A stretch of DNA of 64,000 bases from Fennellomyces sp. T-0311 (taxonomy: Eukaryota; Mucoromycota; Mucoromycetes; Mucorales; Lichtheimiaceae): NCBI GenBank assembly GCA_025266875.1, contig JALLLT010000017.1:434001-498000 (forward strand). The letters are read 5' to 3'. Below are positions 23,671 to 34,614 of the stretch, piece by piece. The notes below the pieces were generated by a model, which saw only the letters and a list, made by a program, of their open reading frames with translations, was not told the DNA's origin and did not search any database. Positions within the stretch are counted from its first letter, which is position 1. Each line of letters starts with the position of its first letter. The position numbers and the translations under genes are program-made.

Positions 23671-26066
23671 ATGACGGATCCCTTGAAAACAGAATCACCG
23701 CGGCTTTACGTTGATCTCAAAGCAAAACCATTTCCAGTGATCTTTTCGTACCGGGACCTGCTGAAGCATCGCAACAGGGAACAAAGCAGAGCCATCGCAC
23801 TTTTGCCAAACAATGACGAGGATGAATATTTCAAGAATCTTTTAGCTCGTGCAGCCCAGTACGACACTCACGATGGCGAGGATGTCGAAGAAAACGATTC
23901 AGAAGACGATACCGCTGGAGTAAGAACGTAATTGTTCTCGATGCATTGGTCCAGTTGGCTCACTTGCCCTATTTTTTTTCAGGTCGACAAGACCAAACGC
24001 GCCCAAGAAGACTACGATTACGACGATCCGTTCATTGATGATAGTGAAATGCTTATTGACGAGCCTCAATCGGTTCCGCTTCCTGAATACGATGGATTTT
24101 TCGTTTATTACGGGCAACTGGATGGAAATGATCTGTATGTCATGAAAACCCACTTGCAAACGGCAAGGCAATTAATTTATGTGTGTGTGTGTGTGTGTAT
24201 GTGCGTGCGTAGGCCAGGAGCAAAGCGCAGCGACAAGTCAAAGACCGGCGCCACGAAAAGAAAGACAACGCAAGCAAAACCAAAGGAAAAGGCGGCGAGC
24301 ACAAGTAAAGAGAAACCAACGCCAAAAAAGCAACCATCGACACAGCTTCCAAAGGCATCTGATGCAGTTGTGCCTAGCGCAAGTGAATTGAAGGAAAAGC
24401 CATCTCCGTCCGTATCCAAGGACCGGGAAACAGGCCCCAAAAAGGTATCGACGAACAATGCAAATGATGCCACTGATTCCGCTACAAAGAAGAAAACAAA
24501 GCCCAGTGCCTCCTCATCCACCACCGCCTTGTCATCCACGCCTAAAAAGTCGACCGCCCATGCCGCAGCGGCCAAAGCTGCAGATGCCGACAAGAAGAAG
24601 GCTAAACCAGTTGGGGCTTCGAATGAACTAGTAAGAGTCTATATACACATGTTCAGTCTTGTGCAATGCTAATTTGGGCCGGTGTAGCAACCTCTAAGTC
24701 CCAATATCGAACCGCTGGTGGATCGACTGAAACAGCTCGCCCAAAAAGGTAAAAGGAGAATCGACCGATTTTGATTCACGCTTACTCAACGAGTGTTCCT
24801 CCAGAGAGCTTCGAGAACAAGTCAAAGTTCCCAACCAACCTGCGGCCAACCACGCTGGAGATTGGCCTTGCCATGTTTCGCGAGTACAATGGTATCGACA
24901 ACAACATCATCAGCCATCTGATGCCTATTCTCCACTACAACCGCTTCACTCTCAATGTAAACGTTTTCGAAGGACCCCAAAAAGGCGCTTTCACTCACAT
25001 TCGCTTTTTTTTCCAGAAATTCCTAACCACAAAGGCAGGCCCTGATCGCGTCAAAGAGCTACATGCGGAAAACCAGTCGCTCATTACGCAGCTCAAGGCG
25101 GTGGTCGATGCCAATTTCCCTGAACAACTCCAGCAGTACAACGAAAAAGTCGCAGCGAGCACACGTGAGATCTGTCACACGTGATGTTTCTTTTTTGCAG
25201 GAAGCCTAACACCAAACACCTCATCATAGAATCGTCACTCCAGGAAGCACAAGACGGTTCTCACGCGGGTGGCGGAACAGAAGATCCGGTGGCGCAACCC
25301 CCAAAGTTCAAATTTAACGATGAAGGGAAAATGCTGTTGTACAAAATCCTGAAAAATGACCATGCGGCAACGGCCTTGTCCAATGAGATACAGTACGTGT
25401 ATCTCTCTCTCTTTTTTCTGTGAGTCACCTTCAATGACTAATGAAGACACCCGTTTAGCAAATACTCGGGCAAGGAGGATGAAATGGTCACCGAGACAAA
25501 GGCAAGAAAACAGATCTACTTGAAGGTACAGATCAAAGTTTTTTGCACTTTCAAATCTAAAACGTATGAGCTATTTTTAGCTTCTTGCATGCTTCCCTGA
25601 AGGATGGATGACCACCATCGAGATGAGTCGACAGCATAGTCAGTTTAAGGCAAAAATCGACAAACAAAATCGCCCATCACATGGCGAAGGTAGCGCCACC
25701 AAGCCCGTGAAACCTGCTGCCACCACCGTTAAAAAGTACACACCTCTCAAGGAACAAAAACGGGTAACAGAAGTAACACCCCAGAAGCGAGACCGAGATG
25801 TCTCTCTGGAGGGAAACATTCCAAAGCGACGTAAGTTTTTTTTTTTATTATTTTTTTACATTTTTGCAGTGTGCAGATGTTGATTTGCTGAGCCAAACTT
25901 TCTCACGCTATACCTCAAAGAAATGATTGTGCTGGATTCCCCTCCGCGAACAGATCAGAATGCGGCATCTCCTTTGAACCCAGCAGACCAGTCTCCCGCT
26001 TTATTATGGGATAGGCCTGAATCAATGATGATCAAGTCCTTGATCTCTGATAATAAGTCCGGTTAG
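23671..26066 (+). CDS. HPC2: HIR/HIRA histone chaperone subunit HPC2/ubinuclein
   Basis: Ten exons: 23671-23919, 23983-24134, 24213-24630, 24688-24748, 24805-24956, 25017-25164, 25230-25392, 25459-25525, 25581-25830, 25921-26066; 601 aa. The HRD/HUN motif that binds the HIR complex and histone H3.3 is clear: YDYDDPFIDDSEMLIDE near residue 100, followed by DGFFVYYG. A Lys/Ser/Ala-rich disordered linker follows, then a helical ubinuclein middle domain (PTTLEIGLAMFREYNGIDNN, then a PEGWMTTIEMSR segment). The intron ending at 25229 uses a CTAAC branch site; an earlier AG would break the frame. The last exon (starts MIVLDSPPRTDQ) is less certain; a shorter end at 25926 is possible. Confidence 0.87.
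24179..24212 (+). repeat. (GT)n microsatellite at a 3' splice site
   Basis: Roughly ten GT units then imperfect copies, ending directly at the AG acceptor of HPC2 intron 2 in place of a pyrimidine tract. Confidence 0.85.
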
Positions 26067-28950
26067 TTGCAATATCCCCATTGGTTAATAAAAAAAATGC
26101 AAATATTAGTTCAGCGCGAACTATAGGAACGAAATGGTTTCATGACAAGTTATAAAGGTATATTTTTTTTTTCGCGCGAGTATCGCGCGATGACAGTACC
26201 ATCCTAACTGACATTGGAATACGGTGCACATAACTTTTGATCTGGTCCTACATGAGACCTGTCGGAATGTCGTTGTTAAACTCTTTTGCTTTTCAATTAT
26301 ACCATCATCTTCACGTGTAATGTGCATGGAACAGCGTTCTGGAATATTTTTATACGTATTAGAATATCGCTGGGACAGCAGTAAGTAATACTATCGTACT
26401 TATTTTTACGAAAAACCCCCGCTTTGTACAGTTATTTATCAGGAGCTTATCGATTAGATCTATTGCTTCAAAGGTACCCGACTTCCACTACTTACTTTGA
26501 GGACGGATTACTTGGAATGACGGTTAATGCTGTGTGTGTACGCCAGTCAGCAGATAATGAGGCTATTAAAGTTTCTGTAAATCTATTATGAAAAAAAAAT
26601 AACGGTTATCAAGAGTTTCACGGTTCCAAAAATAACACTGTCATGCTGATATCATGAATCATTGATTTTCAAGTGAGATACCGTTTTAGCGAAAAAGTGT
26701 TTCGCATCGTAAGTAGTTGGGGTGCAAATACTGGTCAACGAATATTAGCACTTAGTATACGTACCACGCATAAATTTCACCATCTCTGTAAGCACATCAA
26801 ATGTTTAAGAGTGCGACTTGGAGTACGTATATCCACAGTTCGCCGTATCTTGGGTAACTTGCCGTGATGGGAGCGGTAAGCTATACCATTTTTAACGTGG
26901 ACTTTACCCTATAGTACGGTGTTTGTATCACATTCCCTTCATATCAATGCCACAATTCACAAAATCCACATCTATACACGTACCCAAACTCCCGAGTACG
27001 AAAGCTTGTAACATGAGGTGCTCACCATTTATTTACTACAGCATCTTGTCCTATTTGGCTGTGTTTTTTTTTCAGTAATACAATTAAATGTTACATGAAC
27101 ACTCTGTTTGTTTTCCAAAATTTGCCTAGGTCCGTATACCTTGTAAAAAAGCTTGCGTTCAAGATCTTATGCACCATCAACCATATCATCCGTGTGCTTT
27201 TCATGTTTTCAAAAAAAAAGTAGTATATAGCATGACGTACTCAAGAGTCACGTGTCGTTTGAAAGCAATACTATTTGCTTACAGTATTTTGACAGGGATA
27301 CAGCCAAGACGCCAAGATGAAATACCAAGCAATACGGGTTTGAAACATTCCGTCAGTTTGGTTTCCACGGTAACCAGCTTGGTAGCACCATCCAGTACCC
27401 TATGCCATGGCAGCGTCTATTAATAGCCCTCGTCATCACACTACCCAAGGAACTGGTAACCGCGGAAGTCATGACTAAGCGAATTATTGTTACATGGCAG
27501 TTAATGGTTATTACTTGGTTAGTCGTGCTTCCATGGCAACAGTGCTTTTTGTTGACATTGACCTATTAATTGCATGATGATTATCATGGCTGCCGATCAT
27601 TGGTAATACGACGACAAAGCTAATTGCTTAAATACATTATGTAACGTATTGCTTGCAATCATTCGTAGAAATCTATGGATGCAATAATAAAATGACGTGG
27701 GTTTCCGCTATAGGCAATCAGTGCTAGGTATAGTAGGTGGTACTGTACGAAAATCAACAAACAAATCGCACCAAAGTAATGAGTGCTGCATAATTGTAAA
27801 AAGAAGGCTGTCAAGAACGCGATCAGCAATTCCGATGATGAAAAAAAGTCTCGTTTGAGGACATGTCGCTGTTGCTAGGTAACAAAATAGCTGTCAAAAA
27901 AGTGGCCAATGCGATGCCTCAGGTACTGGTGTCAAGGAGAAGTGCATGAATGAGAAATTTTGCTACCATGGCACCATTGTTGCTAGGTACAACTGAAGCA
28001 TGTGTACGACGCTTGTTTCTGATGATGCATAACGGTTTAGAAGCGTATACATCGGTGATGAAACGAGTGCAATTGTTGACTATATATCTCCAAATACATT
28101 ATAATATAGCCTTGCGTTGTCAGTTATTCATTTAGATTAGCTTGCGTGATACGATTATCTTATCGGGCACTGGTCACATACCTGTTTTCAGCAGTGTGGC
28201 GCCAAGATGAGGAGCATGTCTTACAATTCTCTTATCGGTGAAACACTGTTCAGTTGATCAAAGGTTTACACGCAAAGAAAGTTACAAGGAATCTTGGCCC
28301 ATGAAATCAATGCTGTTGAGGGCATAATGTGCAACAGCTACGCAATCCAAATAAGGACCAAGCGGCGCGCGCTCCTGCGGCCACGTATTAGCCGCCAAGC
28401 CTCGTCAACTGTCAAACCTTAATGCTCGCAAAATTATTCGGTCCTATTGTTAGCCACTGACGACATGGTACAATCATAGTGTCATCAGGACAACCCAGCA
28501 AACATTGGGCGGATATACACGCGATTGGCTATCGGCGAGACATTGCAAATGGGAAAACGGGTCGGTTGCAGACGAAGCAAGTTGCATCCGCAGCAGCAAA
28601 GGGTGAGTGATATTCCAAGAAGAATCGTTTCAAAAAAACCATACCAATTTTGGTGTGTTCTAGATCAGGACCCAGTCCAAAACGTGGTTCATGTTGGAAA
28701 AAGCGAAGATCTGTTGCAATGATGCAAAGGGATAGATATAATTAAGCTGTTCATCTGTGAATTTGCTCCTTTTGGTGGATTCTTAATTGTTCTACTCTTT
28801 CATGCGTAAAAGAAGAAAAAGCAATTATGCAGGAGCAATTTGCCCAACTGTTTATATGCATGACGATGACTGTGCGTCCGATCACGCGCTCGCACGCGAT
28901 TCAGCATAAAAAAAAACTCAGACAGAGTGGTCGTAATCGAAACAAAAAAA
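26067..28950. other. Gene-free region with X-box-like sites
   Basis: About 2.9 kb, AT-rich, with no splice-consistent gene on either strand. It contains two direct copies of the palindrome TCGCGCGA (26172-26179 and 26183-26190) and several X-box-like sites around 27360-27995. The longest frames are below 90 codons and unrelated to known families. Confidence 0.55.
27489..27993. promoter_or_regulatory. Cluster of RFX-type X-box-like motifs
   Basis: GTTGCTAGGTAAC at 27871-27883 fits the RFX/Crt1 X-box consensus (GTTGCC-N-GGTAAC type). Related sites are GTTACATGGCAG (27489-27500), TTCCATGGCAAC (27529-27540) and GTTGCTAGGTACAAC (27979-27993), with weaker ones near 27364. In yeast such sites recruit Crt1. 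Confidence 0.4.
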
Positions 28951-29434
28951 ATGTTCAGTTGGATTACTTCATTGTTTTCAAAACCATTGACCCCAGAAGA
29001 AATGGCCACCATTGAACAATTCGTTGAAGACGCAATCAAAAACAACAAGGTTGCTGTTTTTTCCAAGAGCTACTGCCGTAAGATTACTTGGCGATTGGAA
29101 ATGGTGACGCGTACAACTCACCCCACAGAATAGCGTACTGCGCGCGAGCCAAGAAGCTGCTTCAGGATCTTGGTGTAGAGTTCTTTGTAATTGAATTGGA
29201 CAAGGACGGTAAGTGTGCAGACCATTGGCTCGGATGTGTGCAACGATTCACCTCCTAATAATGCCTATTTTTCTTATTCTAGCCAACGGAGCTGCGATCC
29301 AGGACTATCTTCACAAGAAGACTGGCCAGCGCACAGTCCCCAATATCTTCATCAAGGAACAGCACATTGGCGGCTGCGATGATCTGTTTGCTGCCAAATC
29401 GAGCGGCAAGCTTGACCAGCTACTCTCGGCCTAA
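28951..29434 (+). CDS. Dithiol glutaredoxin (CPYC)
   Basis: Exons 28951-29077, 29134-29208 and 29283-29434 give 117 aa. The active site CPYC (residues 42-45) is rebuilt exactly across intron 1. TVPNIFI with the cis-proline and HIGGCDD, the glutathione-binding loop, follow. The product reduces protein disulfides and glutathione mixed disulfides with GSH. The N-terminal ~20 residues (MFSWITSLFSKPLTPEE) are hydrophobic at first but short; location could be cytosolic or membrane-near. Length is close to yeast Grx1/Grx2. Confidence 0.93.
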
Positions 29435-29957
29435 CGTCGCGCGATGGAGAAGGAGTTTTGATCCATCAAATCAGAATAGCAATAAAAATAAAAATATTGT
29501 AAGCGCAGCTCGCCATATAAACCACAAGGAGCACTTTTTGCGTGTTTGGCTGAGCCACATCATTAAGAAAGCGATGTCGATCAATTCATGAACAGGTGTG
29601 TAATTCCCATAACAAGAATGCTTCGCTTTTTGCCATATCCGTTGCTTCGAAAAGTTCAAGTCCAAATATGGGAACACACCCAGACCCGAGCGTCCCCGGA
29701 GGGTTGCGCGCGGAGTCACGATTCATATCCGAGTAACGCCTCCTGTCCACAACCGGTGTAACTCCTGCACCACAGGATCAAAAGCAGCTCAGTGTCATGT
29801 GAGCCGGCCTAAAGGTAACAGAGTATGTGTTAAGTGTCACAAACGTTAAAATCGCAGTATATATGCCTGCCGCCCTCTCGGGTTTGATGCACGAAAAAAA
29901 AGTTTCGTTGATCTACACTTCTTCCCAACCTTTTTTTTCTTCTCTTCACTTTCAATC

Positions 29958-30737
29958 ATGGACGATCCGTTTCAGCTCTTCTTCGACAACGAACTTGATT
30001 TCTCCTTCTCAGAGCTGCATCAGAAGCCTTTCGATTCAGTCCTCTTGGATGGCATGACGCTGCCATTCATCCCACTTGACCCAACTGCGCAGCAAGAGCT
30101 TCAATTCGACACAAACGACCTGCAAGTGCCTGATCAGCCACTGTCACCATTCTCAGCCCTATCGTTCTCTCCAAGAAGCAGTAACGCGTCGGTGATGGCA
30201 TCTCCCAGGCAACCCACAGTGGATGAAGCGCCACTACCGCCACCCTCTCCAGCTCCTACAAAAAAGTCCTCTGCACAGAAACCCAAGGGTCGAAAGCGGA
30301 GAACAATTCAGGATCTTCCTTACGCCACTAACCTGCTCAGTCTAAACCTTGCCCCATCCAAACGAAACAGCCGGGTGAGTAACAATAACACAAGCGCACA
30401 ACGATCTCCAACTCCGTTCCGTTGCGATTTCCCCGGCTGCGAGAAAACCTTCACGCGACCGTACAACCTCAAGTCTCATCGACGCACCCACACTGCCGAA
30501 CGGCCCTTTGCGTGCAATGTGTGCAATAAGCAGTTTGCACGCCAACATGACCGCAACCGCCATACAAAGCTCCATTTCGGTATCAAACCCTATGTGTGTC
30601 ATCTCTGCAACAAGGCCTTTGCACGCCAGGACGCGCTGAATCGACACCAGCGTCCGGATAGTAAAGTGCCTGCAGGCTACCCAATCTCAAGTTGTGCAAG
30701 TACCGGCCATCGGCAAAGACAACCGCGACGAAAGTGA
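29958..30737 (+). CDS. C2H2 zinc-finger transcription factor, Crz1-like
   Basis: Single exon, 259 aa. An acidic, Pro/Ser-rich N-terminal half is followed by a Lys/Arg stretch (PKGRKRR) and three C2H2 fingers. Finger 1 contains KTFTRPYNLKSHRRTHT and finger 2 KQFARQHDRNRHTKLH; both match the Crz1/PrzA family of calcineurin-responsive regulators. Finger 3 (CHLCNKAFARQDALNRH) lacks a close second histidine; a Cys about 18 residues on may substitute. The N-terminus has no clear PxIxIT calcineurin site that I can see, so calcium regulation is only inferred. A TATATAT lies about 95 bp upstream. Confidence 0.85.
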   Translation: MDDPFQLFFDNELDFSFSELHQKPFDSVLLDGMTLPFIPLDPTAQQELQFDTNDLQVPDQPLSPFSALSFSPRSSNASVMASPRQPTVDEAPLPPPSPAPTKKSSAQKPKGRKRRTIQDLPYATNLLSLNLAPSKRNSRVSNNNTSAQRSPTPFRCDFPGCEKTFTRPYNLKSHRRTHTAERPFACNVCNKQFARQHDRNRHTKLHFGIKPYVCHLCNKAFARQDALNRHQRPDSKVPAGYPISSCASTGHRQRQPRRK

Positions 30738-31176
30738 ACAAGAAAAATGTGAAGCATTTCCCCCCTTGTATTTTTCTGTAACCCAGCTAGCTCTCTCTGC
30801 CATTGTACATACATCCCCTATGATTTACGTGTTTATTTCGTTTGGCCCATGCACTCCTACTCACTCTACCACTATTCCCATTTTAACGCTTATTAGCTAT
30901 TTATTGTTCTATTTTTAACCCCTATGTACGCTGTATAAAATAAAGCCCACACATCTCATGACCACGAACAGGACAGAAAACCCAAAATGCGCAGTAGCAG
31001 GCTTGTGTCACGTTGTCATCCTCGTTTTCTAGATTGATCCCCCAACCGTTTTTCAACCGTTTACTTTGGGAAGGAAAAGTTCCATTGCGCTGAGCCAAAT
31101 GGGCCCGATCGGCGCACTTGTCGCACCAAAAAATGTTTAAAATAATAATTGTTACCTTGGTTACAGCTTTTTTTTA
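30738..31176. other. Convergent intergenic region
   Basis: About 440 bp of 3' flanking sequence between the zinc-finger gene and the acyltransferase gene. It contains an AATAAA near 30940. No gene is visible. Confidence 0.6.
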
Positions 31177-32971
31177 TTACCCTTCAAACGACCACTCATA
31201 CTGTTTGGCGAGCTTTTTCTTGCGGCCATGGAGCTTTGCTGGATCGCCGAATTGCTTGCCACGGGTACGCACCGCCAGCCACACCGTATGCACATCGTCA
31301 CTTTTGCTCTTGTATTTCCTGATCATGCGTTGCACACCAGCCACGTTGACATCGCGCAGCTTCTTGAGTTGCAGAATGCGTTCTTTCCTGCGCCACATCC
31401 CGCGGCCCAGCACAACGGCATCGAATAGTCGCCAGCGGCCAATCAGGTCCTTGAAGCTCTCGTAACGCTCGTCGATCGATGTTACATGGTACCATACGAA
31501 CACGCCAAGCGTAGCCAGTGCGACGAAGAATCCAAAGAACGTTCCACCAAATAAGGTAAGCCATCCCCAAATAAACGCCATAATGTAAATGAAAGGAACC
31601 ATCACAAGACTGAGCATGATCTTGTTCTGGGCCCGCACCTCTTCATAGATCTCAAACTTGCCAGCATAGTAGCCAGCCACGTAGAGCGGCAGATGCCCGA
31701 TCAGTCCAGGCAAGAACAGCGGCAGATCGACCAAGGAAGCCAGCGTGCGTCGCAATAGCTCTATGGTGGTCGACGCAGCGGTGATTTCCTTTTCGTTGTA
31801 CTTGGCAATGTGGACATCGCGAAGCTTCAGCGCGTCCAATTCGAGCTTGTACGAGCGTAGGCTTTGTTTGAGCGTGGCAATTTCTTGATCGTCCTGCGAT
31901 AAGTCGTTGATTCCGTTAATTAGGCTATTGAGAGCAATTAGTATATCGATCGCACTATAATGGTAAACAGACGCATTTTGGGTACGGTACCCTTGAGTAA
32001 CACTGATATAGTCGCGCATTGAACCATCCTCGCCGGGAAACAGGAGCCAACGTGCCATTTCCGCAGCATCACGACTTTCCCAATCCGGTGCATTTACTGT
32101 GAGCGCTTCCGTAGCGCTTGTTAAATCAGCAGTCAGCTGCTTGGCTGCCTTTTTGGGATCCTGGAGGTACGTTTCCATGTAAGAATCAACGTGGATTGGC
32201 TTTCCGTATCTAAACAGATGGGCTATCTTAGCACGATGACTCAATTCCAGCTGACTTTTGGGGCCAGAAGAGCTTACTTGACAATGGCTACGCTGCGATA
32301 CTTGGACTTTTCAGGATAAACAATGCCGACGGGCAAAATGGCAGCTCGTCGAGGTTTGGAGCCATCCGCATTTGGACGAGGATCTTCATCCAGCAATTTG
32401 GCGTATTCCAATGCAGCCTATTTAATACCGTCCCGCTTGAACAACAATCCCTTGCATTTTTCTTCCTTCTTATTCGCTTACAAAGCTTGCACCATCCTTA
32501 AAAGTGCCCAGTCGCGGGAGCGTATGGCTTGTTCCTTCCGGGAAAACAGCAATTGACTCGCCCAGGCGCATGACTTTGTACGTCGCCGCATACAGCAGCG
32601 CATTGTTTTTCGTCTTTCGGTCGACCGGGACAACCCCGCAGTTGTCCAGAAATTTGGCCGCCATGGGATGCTTAAACATGGAGTCCTTTGCCCAGTAATG
32701 CAAACGCTCCTGCGTGGGGAACGTGACCGATAGAATGGCCGGGTCGACAATCATGTTGTGATGGGTGGCAGCACTGCACACTGTATTAATGTTATCTGCT
32801 TCACGTACTGTGGGGTAGGAAGGGTATGCTGCTTTGGTTTGTTGCTTACACAATCAAGGGTCCTTCTTTGGGTATATTATGCTCATCTTGAAGCTTAATG
32901 TCGACAAAAAAGGACCACAGTGCGCTTCGCGAGATCAAAATGACGAGTTCGTGACCAATCCCGAATGGCAT
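31177..32971 (-). CDS. GPT2: Glycerol-3-phosphate/DHAP acyltransferase, GPT2/SCT1 type
   Basis: Exons 32850-32971, 32482-32773, 32278-32417 and 31177-32209 encode 528 aa. The acyltransferase motifs are present: HHNMIVD (HX4D, motif I), then PVDRK, and FPEGTSH (motif III). Hydrophobic segments near the N-terminus and two or three in the C-terminal half (VMVPFIYIMAFIWGWL, TFFGFFVALATLGVFVWY) anchor it in the ER. The reaction is the first acylation step of glycerolipid synthesis. It is shorter than yeast Gpt2/Sct1 (about 740-760 aa), mainly at the C-terminus. It is divergent from the Met/Gln-rich gene, with 268 bp between starts. Confidence 0.9.
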
Positions 32972-33239
32972 GTTGAACTCGGAGATAAAAAAAGTTGCAG
33001 AGAGAGAGAGAAAGAGAAAGTTTCCCAGCCCTTTGTATGTTACTGACAACAACGCAACGAACGGCTTAAAAAAACCCAGCAAGTGGGGTGGTTCCAAAAG
33101 GGGACGATTACTTTTTAGCTTGTGATTCCCGTTACAGAAGCCAAAGTATCCGGTTCCGGCCTGACTCGCACAAACAGATGATTCTTTGTCCCCCTTTTTT
33201 CGGTCTCTTGGCTTTCTTTCTTCCTTTCCTCGTCAGATA

Positions 33240-34109
33240 ATGAACCGCCATTCCATGTTCTCGCAGCAAACGCCTCCGCAACGGTCGCGCCAGATGAACA
33301 GCGACGCCATGTTTTCAACGATGGCCGACGGAACCCCACGAAACGAAGGAGGAGGCATGCACCGAAGCTCCATGGATAGCGTTCGTCAGAAGCTACGTCA
33401 GGCTGCGTTCGGCTCCTCCATGGATTCGTACGGTAAAAACAATCACCACGGCAACCAGTACTCGGGCAATCATAACAACAGCGGCTATTCCGGAGGAGCA
33501 GGAAACAGCAGAGGCAGTAACATGATGCAGCAGTCTTCAATGATGCCATTTGGCGCCAATTCCGGCGCTGACCAACGCTACGGTCAGCAGCACCACGGAC
33601 ACTCGCACAATTCCCACAAGAGGAGCATGTCGGGTGGTGGACGGCGCGACCTTGGAGGAGGCATGATGATGATGCAGCAACAGCAGCCGTTCATGAACAA
33701 TCAATCGATGATGATGATGCAGCAGCAGCAACATCCAATGATGATGGGCGGAGGTGGGATGATGTACGAGCCCCACCCAATGTATAACTCGCCGTATTCA
33801 TTTCACCAGCAGCAGTATCAGCCTCCATCATTGTACCACCAACAGTATGGCGGCCTGATGGATCAAATGACGCCCGGGCCTTTTAATTCGTACGGCGGCA
33901 ATCCGTATCCTATGCAAATGCCAATGCCTTCCATGTACGGCGGCGGATTCCAGTCGTCCATGATGCCTTACGATATGATGGACCAGCAGTCAATGATGAT
34001 GGGCGGAGGCGGCTTTGGCATGGGCTACCCCGGCGGCGGTGGCATGTCAATGATGGCCGGGAGCCAGTATCCGGGCTACGGAGGATACTCGTCGAGATTC
34101 TTTGGTTAG
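33240..34109 (+). CDS. Met/Gln/Gly/Asn-rich low-complexity protein
   Basis: Single exon, 289 aa, no recognisable fold. The sequence has poly-Met and poly-Gln runs (GGGMMMMQQQQP occurs, with a similar MMMMQQQQHP shortly after), Gly-rich linkers, many Tyr and His, and ends YGGYSSRFFG. The composition resembles prion-like, condensate-forming domains. A short N-terminal segment (MDSVRQKLRQAAFGSSMDSY) is the only helix-like part. Codon use and an uninterrupted frame support translation. Function is unknown. Confidence 0.7.
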   Translation: MNRHSMFSQQTPPQRSRQMNSDAMFSTMADGTPRNEGGGMHRSSMDSVRQKLRQAAFGSSMDSYGKNNHHGNQYSGNHNNSGYSGGAGNSRGSNMMQQSSMMPFGANSGADQRYGQQHHGHSHNSHKRSMSGGGRRDLGGGMMMMQQQQPFMNNQSMMMMQQQQHPMMMGGGGMMYEPHPMYNSPYSFHQQQYQPPSLYHQQYGGLMDQMTPGPFNSYGGNPYPMQMPMPSMYGGGFQSSMMPYDMMDQQSMMMGGGGFGMGYPGGGGMSMMAGSQYPGYGGYSSRFFG

Positions 34110-34276
34110 ACTAGACTAAAAAGTTACTTTTTTTTTTCGCCTGTACATAATTTTATACTCCATAAGAAGCTTTCACATCCTATCACGCGTATGATCTGTG
34201 CGTACCCGCTTTTGTGTGAGATTTTTTTTTAGTTCTCCGTGTGTCGTTCGTGCGCAATAAATCCTTCCATTCGGCA

Positions 34277-34614
34277 ATGAGCATAAGGGCGTCCATAGAC
34301 ACGCAGAACATAAAGCGCCTCCGCAGCTACCTCAACTTCCAGGCACGCATCACAATCACGGACGGCCGAGTGTTCATTGGCACATTTGTCTGCACCGACA
34401 AGCAAAAGAATCTGATTCTGGCACACACAAAAGAGTACCGAGGAGGCATGTCACCTCAATCATTTTTTTATGTCAAATGGCAGATGCTAACATTGGACAA
34501 ACTATAGATGAGCATAGAATGGTGGGACTGGTCATGATACCCGGCAAACACTTAGTGAAGGTGCAAGTGGAGGACCTAGAAGACGACGATAGCAGCTTCC
34601 CCATCTATGGCTGA
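34277..34614 (+). CDS. NAA38: N-alpha-acetyltransferase 38, NatC auxiliary subunit (Sm-like)
   Basis: Exons 34277-34445 and 34508-34614 give 91 aa. The Sm fold matches NAA38/LSMD1: LNFQARITITDGRVFIGTFV is Sm1, and MVGLVMIPGKHLVKVQVE is Sm2 with the family MVPGxH pattern. NatC acetylates protein N-termini beginning Met-hydrophobic. The intron (34446-34507) begins GC (AG/GCATGT) rather than GT, and no GT donor keeps the frame. The stop codon overlaps the end of the opposite-strand RG-protein gene. An in-frame upstream non-ATG extension to 34241 was not used. Confidence 0.88.

Noticed and set aside
24177..24593. Minus-strand frame of 138 codons ending in His-Thr repeats
   Set aside because: Antisense of the Lys/Ala/Ser-rich linker of HPC2 and its GT microsatellite.
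25165..25200. A 36-nt intron in HPC2 ending at TTTTTTGCAG
   Set aside because: It puts the following exon in a frame that stops at once; the AG at 25229 restores the frame and follows a CTAAC branch site.
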